Shown: positions 1-5,505 of the stretch, in pieces | Position numbering within the stretch: position 1 is the stretch's first letter | How the letters are laid out: each line of letters begins with the position of its first letter | DNA from: Pseudomonadota bacterium | GTDB lineage: Bacteria > Myxococcota_A > Polyangia > Polyangiales > Polyangiaceae | Reading direction: 5' to 3' | Length of the DNA stretch: 7,963 bases | NCBI GenBank assembly: GCA_023418705.1 | Contig: JAEZYZ010000140.1 | Span: forward strand, 1-7,963 | The notes under the pieces: model-generated | The model's database searches: none | Seen by the model: the letters and a program-made list of their open reading frames with translations, nothing else | What the model was told of the DNA's origin: nothing | Program-made: the position numbers and the translations under genes

Positions 1-66
1 TCGCCACGAACGTGATCGTCGCCACGAACGTGATCGTCGCCACGAACGTGATCGTCGCCACGAACG
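1..66. repeat. 18-bp tandem repeat, about 3.7 copies, cut by the left edge
   Basis: The unit tcgccacgaacgtgatcg occurs three times without a mismatch (1-18, 19-36, 37-54). A partial fourth copy follows (55-66), after which the sequence diverges. The period is a multiple of three, so every reading frame stays open and gives a six-residue repeat: VIVATN on the plus strand, or ITFVAT in one minus frame. The array may extend beyond the window, so the true copy number is unknown. Confidence 0.92.
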
Positions 67-226
67 CGGTCACCGCCGCGAGAGCGTTCGCCGCGCTGGC
101 GACGACCACCGCAGCGCACGTCACAACGCCGGAGGACGCGGTCCCCAGCACACGCGCGGCCCCGCCCAAGAGCACTACTCGCCCGCGCGCGCCCAGGTAC
201 CAAGCGGACGCTGCCCCCAGACACAC
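1..226 (-). CDS. Possible N-terminal fragment of a hydrophobic membrane protein (partial)
   Basis: One minus-strand frame is open from a stop at 248-250 to the left edge, with a GTG at 226-224 as the first reasonable start. It reads as strongly hydrophobic (for example VVLLGGAARVLG, then VVTCAAVVVASAANALAAV), followed by ITFVAT repeated through the tandem array. That composition fits membrane-spanning segments, and the third codon positions are almost all G or C. The opposite strand has an open frame sharing the same wobble positions (ends at 347), but its product is a low-complexity Pro/Arg/Thr chain, typical of an antisense reading. No convincing ribosome binding site precedes the GTG. I do not recognise a family. 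It could equally be non-coding repeat DNA. Confidence 0.25.
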   Translation of the reverse strand, partial: MCLGAASAWYLGARGRVVLLGGAARVLGTASSGVVTCAAVVVASAANALAAVTAFVATITFVATITFVATITFVA

Positions 227-440
227 CCACCGCCGCGGGCGTTCCCTTCAGCCGCCCGCAGCGATCCCCGCCCGCCGCCTGCCGCCCGCCACCCGCGAGG
301 TCGCCACGAGCGAGACAGAGTTCGAACGGCTTCGATCGCGGCGTTGATCAGATTTCGCTGGGCTACGGCTGGTGTCTTCGGTCATGTCGGTCGAAATGGC
401 GGCCGATGGGCTCGGCGCCAGGGCGTTCCCAAAGGGCTAG

Positions 441-621
441 GTTGCAAGCAAACTCGTGCGACGTATCAAAGACAACGATGGCGCATCGAGCGAACCTGCG
501 AGGACATGAAGAGCGAGCTCGGCCTAGACCACTTTGAAGGCGCTCGTGCCGAAGTTGCCGGCACCATGTCAGTGCCGTCCTTGCCCGCTATGCGCTCGTT
601 GTGCTGAACGCTCGCGGGCGT
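441..621 (+). pseudogene. Decayed IS701/IS4-type transposase, C-terminal remnant with two frameshifts
   Basis: Three consecutive frames read as one transposase C-terminus. Bases 441-470 give VASKLVRRIK, 473-540 give QRWRIERTCEDMKSELGLDH followed by FEG, and 541-621 give RSCRSCRHHVSAVLARYALV followed by VLNARGR. Families of the IS701/IS4 group carry a C-terminal block of the form LVRxIKxRWRxERxYEDxKxELGLDHFEGRSWRGWHHHxS. The R-3-E-6-K spacing around the last catalytic acidic residue is kept (R at 476, E at 488, K at 509). Joining the pieces needs a length change near 471-472 and one missing base near 540-541. A stop (438-440) lies just upstream in the first frame, and no transposase homology is visible before it, so the N-terminal part and the other two catalytic Asp residues are gone. 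No terminal inverted repeats are evident. It is a dead insertion-sequence relic. Confidence 0.78.
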
Positions 622-788
622 TTGGGCTCGCATTCTCTGAGCCGCTACCCGTTCGGGTTGACACCTGCTCGGCGAAGGCACCGGACTGCGTGGCATGCGA
701 ATCGTGGGGTCGCGGCCGTCTCCTCTGGGACGACGGCGAACACTCGGATCACCCCAAAGTGCGAGGGATGTTCAAGGTGTTCCGCTCC

Positions 789-842
789 GCTCCCGCCCGC
801 CACCGCGCTCCCGCCCGCCACCGCGCTCCCGCCCACCGCCGC
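789..842. repeat. 18-bp tandem repeat, about 3 copies
   Basis: The unit gctcccgcccgccaccgc is exact at 789-806 and 807-824, and a diverged third copy lies at 825-842. It sits immediately downstream of the stop of the minus-strand CAP lipoprotein gene and after the transposase relic. The stretch from 622 to 860 shows nothing else I can support as a gene; the plus-strand open frames across it look like high-GC artefacts. The period matches the array at the left edge, but the unit sequence differs. Confidence 0.85.
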
Positions 843-860
843 AAGCCCGCGAGCGGCGGC

Positions 861-1811
861 TCAGCGGGTGCCGATGAGCAAGAGCACTTGCAGCATGGGG
901 CGGCCGCCTTCGCCGGGCACCTCGCGGACGGCGATGCCGAAGGCGGCGCGGGGATCCTGCAGGAGGCGATCCGGAGGTTGTAGGCTCGCCGAGTCGGTCA
1001 GGAGCTGGCCGCCGGCAGAGACGCCGCGTAGATCCTTTACCTTGCGTGTCGAGAGCTGTTCGATCACCTGCTTGCCGATGCTGCGAAGGTCGCTTGGGCT
1101 GACCTCGCCCGCGAGGTCGGACAGGTGCCGCTCCGCCAGTTCCTGCAGGAGCGGGTGCACCTCGGCCTTCTTCAAGCCGCGCTTTTGGCGCGCGGATTGG
1201 ATCAGCGCGAGCATCTTTGCCCGGGCATCGTCGGCGGACTCTCGTTCGCCGGGGCGCGCGAACACCTGAGTCATGGTCAGGTTGCGAGCGTCGGCGACCC
1301 CACCCTCGACGATGCCGACGCCCACGTGGGTCACGTCGGTGGACATGATGTTCTCGTGGTGGGGTGGGCTTTGCATCAGCCGTTCCTGTCCCATCGCGAC
1401 GTCCATGGCCTCGGACAGGTTCTCCCGCGCGTTCAAGAACAGGTACCCGGCGGCGTTGAGGCGATCTTCGAGCGTGCCGCTGTTCGGGGAGTCGTGCGCG
1501 AAGAACTTGTGGTCGCGCATATCAGCCGAGTGGTAGCGGGCGATATCGGCGAGCTTCTCGTCGTACTTCAGCGGGGGCAAACCTGCGGCCGCGCGGTCGC
1601 GGTTGAGCAGGTGAAACATCTCACGCTCCGCGGAGCGGATCTGCTTGCTCGCGGGCACCTGGGGCAAGCCCTTGCCGAAGTTTGCGGCCGAAGGACTCGT
1701 GCGGCTGCAACCGAGCAGGGCAGCGATCAGCACGGCGAGGAGCGTGGCGGCAAACAGCGAGCCGCCGCGGAACGAGAAGCGGCGAGGCCACGCACTGGAT
1801 TGGCACGACAC
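861..1811 (-). CDS. CAP/SCP-domain (YkwD-like) lipoprotein with a degenerate second CAP-like half
   Basis: Exported CAP-superfamily protein of 316 residues when read from GTG at 1811. The frame stays open to a TTG at 1886, but that would put 59 residues before the lipobox. From GTG the signal peptide has a basic n-region (RRFSFR), a hydrophobic core (LFAATLLAVLIAALLG) and lipid-attachment Cys35 in the lipobox LLGC. Residues about 60-186 form the CAP domain: LLNRDRAAAGLPPL, then YHSADMRDHKFFAHDSPNSG, EDRLNAAGY, RENLSEA, SPPHHENIM and HVGVGIVE. These carry the family's conserved His, Glu (in REN) and second His (in HHEN). Residues about 195-316 look like a second, weaker copy. MLALIQSARQKRGL and ERHLSDL align with MFHLLNRDRAAAGL and RYHSADM at the same 29-residue spacing, and AFGIAVRE near the C-terminus aligns with HVGVGIVE. 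The second half lacks the HHEN and REN motifs. Bacterial CAP proteins are secreted with poorly known function. It is divergent from the NlpC/P60 gene, and the 196 bp between their starts must hold both promoters; I see no clear boxes there. Confidence 0.88.
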   Translation of the reverse strand: MSCQSSAWPRRFSFRGGSLFAATLLAVLIAALLGCSRTSPSAANFGKGLPQVPASKQIRSAEREMFHLLNRDRAAAGLPPLKYDEKLADIARYHSADMRDHKFFAHDSPNSGTLEDRLNAAGYLFLNARENLSEAMDVAMGQERLMQSPPHHENIMSTDVTHVGVGIVEGGVADARNLTMTQVFARPGERESADDARAKMLALIQSARQKRGLKKAEVHPLLQELAERHLSDLAGEVSPSDLRSIGKQVIEQLSTRKVKDLRGVSAGGQLLTDSASLQPPDRLLQDPRAAFGIAVREVPGEGGRPMLQVLLLIGTR

Positions 1812-2007
1812 GGGTCGAATCTGCCAGGTTTTCGCGCCACCGCCAGCCCAGCTGAGGTGAAGGCCTGGCGCAGGGTGTGGGTGCAACGCGGCGCAAGGAC
1901 GCGGTTCGGTGACGCGCGTCGGCGGGCGGGGACGCGAGCGTGACGACCTCGACCGCGCGCCGGCCGGCCCGGCCGGACGCGGGAAGCTGTGTCATGGTAA
2001 GCGACGC

Positions 2008-2763
2008 ATGCCGAGGCTTCGTACCCACCTGGCTGGCAGGCTTTGGATGGTGATCCTTCTGGCGACCGGTACCGGTCTAGCAACACAGCCGACGCGCACC
2101 ATGCCACACTCAGAGCAGGGCAAGCTGCCCGGCGCCGCCGACGATTTGCTGCCGCTCGGGCGCGGCGGCGCGGTGATGCAGCTCTTGCACCACGTGCACA
2201 ACACCCTGCAGGCGTCGAGCTACCACGCCGTCACGCGCGTCGATGTCGACGCCGGGAGCTATCAATTCGACTGTTCCGGCATGGCCGCGTGGGTGCTGAA
2301 GCGCACCGCACCGGTCGCCCATGCGTCGGTCGTCGCGCGGTCACGCAACGGCCGGCCGCTGGCGCGCGACTACTACCGGCAGATCGCCGCCGCCGGGCGG
2401 CGCAAGGTCGCGGGTTGGACGCACGTCGGGCGCGTTGGCGACGCCCGGCCCGGCGATGTCATCGCCTGGCTCAAGCCCAAGTGGCGGCGATCCGCCATGA
2501 CCGGTCACGTGGCGTTCTTGGTCAGCGCTCCGGAGGGGGTGCCCGACATGCCTGGCGCCTACCTGGTTCGCGTCGCCGATGCGTCGCGCTACACCCATCA
2601 GGATGACACGCGCACCGGCACGGGCCGCAACGGCTTCGGCATGGGGACCATCCTGGTCCTGGCCCACCCCGAAACCGACGCTCCGGTGGCGTACGGCTGG
2701 CACGGCAACCGCTCGCGCTGGCTACCGGTGACGGACATCGCGATCGGTCGGGCGGAGCGGTAG
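2008..2763 (+). CDS. Exported NlpC/P60-like cysteine peptidase or amidase
   Basis: Likely a cell-wall hydrolase of the NlpC/P60-CHAP type, 251 residues from ATG 2008. Upstream GTG 1909 is in frame, but it would add a charged, low-complexity stretch ahead of the signal peptide. From ATG the n-region is MPRLRTHLAGR and the hydrophobic core is LWMVILLATGTGLA, suggesting export. The catalytic Cys is probably C89 in YQFDCSGMAAWVL, the classic DCSG context of the family. ARPGDVIAWL (about 146-155) matches the conserved GD-hydrophobic strand, and the His is probably H167 in TGHVAFLV. A third polar residue may be D191 in RVADAS. In this family Cys and His cleave peptide bonds in peptidoglycan stem peptides, but the substrate here is unproven. 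No SH3 or LysM wall-binding domain is visible. The gene is divergent from the CAP lipoprotein, so the two may both act in the envelope. The start codon lacks a strong Shine-Dalgarno. Confidence 0.75.
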   Translation: MPRLRTHLAGRLWMVILLATGTGLATQPTRTMPHSEQGKLPGAADDLLPLGRGGAVMQLLHHVHNTLQASSYHAVTRVDVDAGSYQFDCSGMAAWVLKRTAPVAHASVVARSRNGRPLARDYYRQIAAAGRRKVAGWTHVGRVGDARPGDVIAWLKPKWRRSAMTGHVAFLVSAPEGVPDMPGAYLVRVADASRYTHQDDTRTGTGRNGFGMGTILVLAHPETDAPVAYGWHGNRSRWLPVTDIAIGRAER

Positions 2764-2871
2764 ACCTAGGTCGTTGTCGACGCGCCGGGACCTCCGAGCC
2801 GCTTCGATCCATCGCCGTCGTTGCGTTCTTTCGGGCACGGGCATGGGCACGTTTTACGGGGGCAGCAGCAA

Positions 2872-2890
2872 TTCAGGGACAGCCCCTGGA
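2872..2890. repeat. Short inverted repeat upstream of the Cys-rich lipoprotein
   Basis: Bases 2872-2878 (ttcaggg) pair with 2884-2890 (ccctgga) through seven pairs, one of them T-G, around the five-base loop acagc. It lies 10 bases before the ATG of the lipoprotein gene and just downstream of the motif cacgttttacgggggcagca. It could be a leader hairpin or a worn repetitive extragenic element. A 10-bp perfect palindrome, gacctaggtc, also overlaps the end of the preceding gene at 2763-2772. Nothing else stands out in the 137 bp gap. Confidence 0.4.
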
Positions 2891-2900
2891 CTTGCGGCAC

Positions 2901-3632
2901 ATGGAGGTCGATCATCAACGGGTGCGTTGCGCGGTTCGGGCTTGGTCCAGCACGCTCGCCCTGGTGTCTTGCTTGGCGTGCAGCCGCGACAAGGTCGGGC
3001 AGGAGCGTGCCCCCTCTACCGAGCAGGCAAGCGATGCCTCACCCCTGCAATCCCGCGTCGAACTCCCGGAGAGCGCTAGCGGCAGGTCCCCGAAAAGGCA
3101 GGGTCCCACTCCCAGGCCGGATCCTCGCGTCATCGCCTTGGCAGAACGCACCGGCTCGGCCGACCCGAAGCTGGCTGCAGCGCTGCGCGACTGCGTGACC
3201 CGCCATTCCAGGCCCCAAGAACCCGTTCAAGGCGAGGAGTTGAGGAACCTCGTCCGTCAGATCAAGGCGTCTTGTCTGCTGCTTGCCGAAGACGAGAGGG
3301 CCCCGCACACGTTGGAAGCCAAGCGCCGCCTCGACATGAGTCGCTATGCAATGCCCCTGGTCATCGCCACCTATCCGCCGGCCCGCGCGCCCCTCGAGCT
3401 CCGCTACTTCTGCGGCGACGTGTGCCCGGACTACGGGTACGTGGTCTTCGCGATGGCCGACGTCGCTCCCGAAGACTGCTGCGCGATGGGATCGACGCCG
3501 GTCTTCGATGGTGCCCACAACAACTACGTCGGATGCGAGCCTCCGGAGCTGTCCGACCCAAAGGCGCATCAAGAAGCCTGCGATGGTGTTGCGCGCAGGA
3601 CGAACGCGCCCGCCCCCGCGGATGCATTCTAG
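2901..3632 (+). CDS. Small Cys-rich lipoprotein of unknown function
   Basis: A 243-residue protein from ATG 2901; GTG 2922 and TTG 2892 are alternative in-frame starts. GTG 2922 would give the tidiest signal peptide, and a ggagg lies at 2903-2907, rather far upstream of it. The N-terminus holds a hydrophobic segment ending ALVSCLACS, in which the first Cys fits a lipobox (LVSC) and the second lies three residues on, so the acylated Cys is ambiguous. A Ser/Pro/Arg-rich linker follows, as expected for a tether. A mostly helical middle comes next (ALAERTGSADPKLAAALRDC, then EELRNLVRQIKASCLLLAED). The C-terminal third is Cys-rich: YFCGDVCPDYGYVVF, then EDCCAMG, then NNYVGCEPPE, with a last Cys in EACDGV. 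Such paired cysteines in an exported protein suggest disulfides. I do not recognise the family and assign no function. It converges on the fibro-slime gene. Confidence 0.65.
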   Translation: MEVDHQRVRCAVRAWSSTLALVSCLACSRDKVGQERAPSTEQASDASPLQSRVELPESASGRSPKRQGPTPRPDPRVIALAERTGSADPKLAAALRDCVTRHSRPQEPVQGEELRNLVRQIKASCLLLAEDERAPHTLEAKRRLDMSRYAMPLVIATYPPARAPLELRYFCGDVCPDYGYVVFAMADVAPEDCCAMGSTPVFDGAHNNYVGCEPPELSDPKAHQEACDGVARRTNAPAPADAF

Positions 3633-3634
3633 AG

Positions 3635-3695
3635 CGCCGGTCCGTTGTGCCCCGCCTTCGCTCATCATGAGCGACTGTCCTTGGGCGGGCCGGCG
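3635..3695. terminator. Nested inverted repeat between convergent genes, probable bidirectional terminator
   Basis: Three bases after the lipoprotein stop, cgccggtcc (3635-3643) can pair with gggccggcg (3687-3695), nine pairs including one T-G. Nested inside, cgctc (3659-3663) pairs with gagcg (3669-3673) around the loop atcat. A competing stem is possible between cccgcc (3651-3656) and ggcggg (3684-3689). There is no T-tract on either strand, so this is not a canonical intrinsic terminator. Its position in the 97-bp gap between two convergent stops makes termination or 3'-end protection the simplest role. Confidence 0.5.
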
Positions 3696-3729
3696 CACCG
3701 CGGCCCCACCGACGGATTGCAGGTTTGAG

Positions 3730-4797
3730 CTACTCGACCACCACCGGCACGAAGCAGCTGATGTTGGTCTCGATGCGGAAGTTCGACTCCAGCGTCTGGC
3801 GCTCGGCGTGGAAGATGTCCATGCGGTAGCGGCCGCCGGGCGCGATGCCGAGCGCCGCTGCCTGCTGGTCGAAATTGATGGTGCCCTGGAGCGCCTGGTG
3901 CAACCCGCCCAGATCGAGCGCGAGCTTTCCGTTGACGAAGATCCAGAGATCGTCGTCGCCGCGGAACGTGAACGTCTGTCCCGCCTTGTACTCGAACATC
4001 ACGCTGCTCTCAGTCGTGAAGTGGTAGTTGTGCTGCTGGCCGGGCGTGTTGCCGAAGCCTTGGCCGTCGATCGGGAAGAAGGCGTTGGTGTCGTAGACGT
4101 AGACGCCCGAGCCGGGGGGGGTCTCCTCGAGCACCAAGACCGACGGGATTTCCACGTTGACGTCCGGAATGGTCGTGTACCACTGGTTGAACGTGTTCGC
4201 GCTTTGGATCTCGTAGGTCGGCGGCGCGAAATCCCAGGGCTCGCAGCGCAAGACCTCGCAGACGCCGGTCGGGTTTTGATTGCCGGTCGTCCAGCAGCCG
4301 GGGCCGGTGACGACGCGCTTTTGCTTGCCAACGCTCGGGAGCGTCAGTCCCTCGTAGGTCGTGTCGGGCGGCCCCGTGTAGAAGACCGGCCGGAAGCTGG
4401 CGTCGAGCTGGGGCTCGAGGAACCCGCAGCCGATGTCGTTCCAGCCCTTGAAGATCATCCCGTCGTCCTGGGTGACCATGCGAGCGGATGCCTCGAAATC
4501 GGGGTGGCCGCCGGCTTCGCCGTAGCCTTTGAAGTCGCGATAAATCACCGCCAGCTCGCTCGCGCAATCGGAGCCGTCGCCACCGCCAGTGCCGGTGCCC
4601 AGGCCCGCCCCGCTGCCGCCGCTGCCGATGATGGGTCCTGTTGCCCCAGTTCCTGTCGCGCCGGTGCCACCGGTCGCGCCGGTGCCATTGTTCGACGAAC
4701 CGCCGCTGCCCGTCGAAGGGGCCGGATCGGCTGCGGAGCAAGCCAGGAACCCAGAAACCACAAGCACGCCAGAAGCGATGACGGTAAAGCGCTGCAC
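3730..4797 (-). CDS. Fibro-slime domain lipoprotein
   Basis: A 355-residue surface lipoprotein. GTG 4797 is chosen because AAAGGGAG (4811-4804) lies six bases upstream and the signal peptide then starts properly: MQRFTVIASGVLVVSGFLAC, with Cys20 as the acylation site. Residues 28-77 form a Gly/Thr/Ser-rich linker with GTGATG-type repeats, typical of tethers in myxobacterial lipoproteins. From residue 81 the fibro-slime domain (TIGR02148 type) fills the rest. It opens with YRDFKGYGEAGGHPDFE and continues through QWYTTIPDVN and YHFTTESSVMFEYKAG. The signature FTFRGDDDLWIFVNGKLALD (about 276-295, with Asp281-283) and FHAERQTLESNFRIET near the end complete it. The domain is related to PA14-like folds and is known from extracellular matrix and slime-associated proteins. 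Cysteines at 78 and further on probably form disulfides. A role in surface adhesion or matrix is inferred. The gene is divergent from the VKOR-like gene. Confidence 0.9.
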   Translation of the reverse strand: MQRFTVIASGVLVVSGFLACSAADPAPSTGSGGSSNNGTGATGGTGATGTGATGPIIGSGGSGAGLGTGTGGGDGSDCASELAVIYRDFKGYGEAGGHPDFEASARMVTQDDGMIFKGWNDIGCGFLEPQLDASFRPVFYTGPPDTTYEGLTLPSVGKQKRVVTGPGCWTTGNQNPTGVCEVLRCEPWDFAPPTYEIQSANTFNQWYTTIPDVNVEIPSVLVLEETPPGSGVYVYDTNAFFPIDGQGFGNTPGQQHNYHFTTESSVMFEYKAGQTFTFRGDDDLWIFVNGKLALDLGGLHQALQGTINFDQQAAALGIAPGGRYRMDIFHAERQTLESNFRIETNISCFVPVVVE

Positions 4798-4803
4798 GAG
4801 AGA

Positions 4804-4811
4804 CTCCCTTT
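4804..4811 (-). promoter_or_regulatory. Strong ribosome binding site for the fibro-slime gene
   Basis: Read on the minus strand, AAAGGGAG is followed by six bases (tctctc) and then GTG. This fixes the start of the fibro-slime lipoprotein at 4797 rather than the longer open frame reaching 4878. It is the clearest Shine-Dalgarno in the window. Confidence 0.8.
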
Positions 4812-4818
4812 GTTCAGC

Positions 4819-4835
4819 CGCGGGCGAAACCCGCG
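4819..4835 (-). promoter_or_regulatory. Leader hairpin just upstream of the fibro-slime ribosome binding site
   Basis: A perfect six-pair stem (cgcggg at 4819-4824 with cccgcg at 4830-4835) closes a five-base loop, seven bases upstream of the Shine-Dalgarno on the minus-strand transcript. It would be stable and could protect the 5' end or influence translation. No alternative pairing with the ribosome binding site is visible. Function is not shown by the sequence. Confidence 0.35.
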
Positions 4836-4873
4836 CCCGCACGCCGCGAGTCTGGCACGCCGCCGCACCCACA

Positions 4874-4912
4874 TCCATGGATTACGGTGATGGTACAACG
4901 TTTTGGTGATGC
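4874..4912. promoter_or_regulatory. AT-rich patch in a divergent intergenic region, possible promoter area
   Basis: Between the divergent fibro-slime (-) and VKOR-like (+) genes, the stretch tccatggattacggtgatgg followed by tacaacgttttggtgatg is much less GC-rich than its surroundings. The minus strand offers TTGTAC as a loose -35-like hexamer, but no good -10 is spaced correctly from it. I therefore mark only a likely promoter area, not specific boxes. Confidence 0.3.
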
Positions 4913-4960
4913 GGGAATCGCCGGCGGCTGCTCGAGCGTTTGGCGCGACGCTTGCTCTCA

Positions 4961-5459
4961 ATGTTCGGCATGCGGTTGGGTGGCTCTCAGCGGCGGGCGA
5001 TCGCACAGAAGGATCTCCGGCGCCGGTATTGGACGGGCGCGGTGTCGCTGGTCGGGGCGGCCAGCATGGTCCCGGTTTCGCTGCTCCAGCTGGGGCTCGT
5101 GAATGACTTGCCCGACCCGCCGCTCCGCGGCTTCGACTCGAAAAAGGTGAACCTCTCGGACGAGGCGCGGTTGCTCGGCGTGCGCGACGGTCCGATCACG
5201 TTGATGAATTTTCTCGCCAACATCCCGCTGGCGATCGCAGGCGGTAAGCACCGCGCGCGCCGGACGCCGTGGATCCCGATGGTGGCGGGTGCGAAGGCGC
5301 TCGGTGAGGCGCTCGGGGGGCGTTTGGTTCTTCTCGAAGATGCCCCGCATCGAGAAGGCCTGGTGCGGCTACTGCATCGTGGCCGCGGCCGCCAGCGTTG
5401 GGGTGTTCGCGCTGACGCTGCCGGAAGCCCTCCGGGCCGTCGCTCGACGGCGCAGCTAA
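4961..5459 (+). pseudogene. Vitamin K epoxide reductase (VKOR)-like membrane protein, frameshifted
   Basis: Two overlapping frames join into one protein of about 165 residues. The first runs from ATG 4961 (alternatives TTG 4940 and ATG 4970) through RRRYWTGAVSLVGAASMVPV, LPDPPLRGFDSKKVNLSDEA, GVRDGPITLMNFLANIPLAI and PWIPMVAGAKALGEALGG. The second continues VWFFSKMPRIEKAWCGYCIV, then VGVFALTLPEALRAVARRRS, and stops at 5457-5459. The break falls in a run of six G (5315-5320); five G would restore the frame. Four hydrophobic segments and a CxxC (CGYC) at the start of the last one match the VKOR fold, a thiol-redox membrane protein that reoxidises disulfide-forming partners using quinone. The usual loop cysteine pair of VKOR is absent: that region reads FDSKKVNLSDEARLLG. 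This may be a true pseudogene, programmed slippage or a sequencing error. The family call rests on CxxC, topology and the LPDPP/FDS/GVRDG pattern. Confidence 0.65.
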
Positions 5460-5505
5460 GGCCTCGGCGCGGCGTGCTTCCTGGCGCTCCGTTGTCCGGA
5501 CGCGC

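Noticed and set aside
1..842. The two 18-bp arrays as a CRISPR array
   Set aside because: The units are directly adjacent with no spacers, the unit length is short, and no cas genes are present.
601..1269. Plus-strand open frame of 222 codons starting in the transposase relic
   Set aside because: Only its first few residues (to about 621) match the transposase. The rest crosses the tandem repeat and the CAP gene in antisense with no conserved features.
1125..1943. Plus-strand open frame of 272 codons opposite the CAP gene
   Set aside because: It mirrors the CAP coding frame at high GC, and its product shows no conserved motif or export signal.
3346..4890. Plus-strand open frame of 514 codons opposite the fibro-slime gene
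   Set aside because: It is the antisense of a clear fibro-slime lipoprotein. The translation has no recognisable domain, and the minus frame has a signal peptide, lipobox, RBS and conserved motifs.
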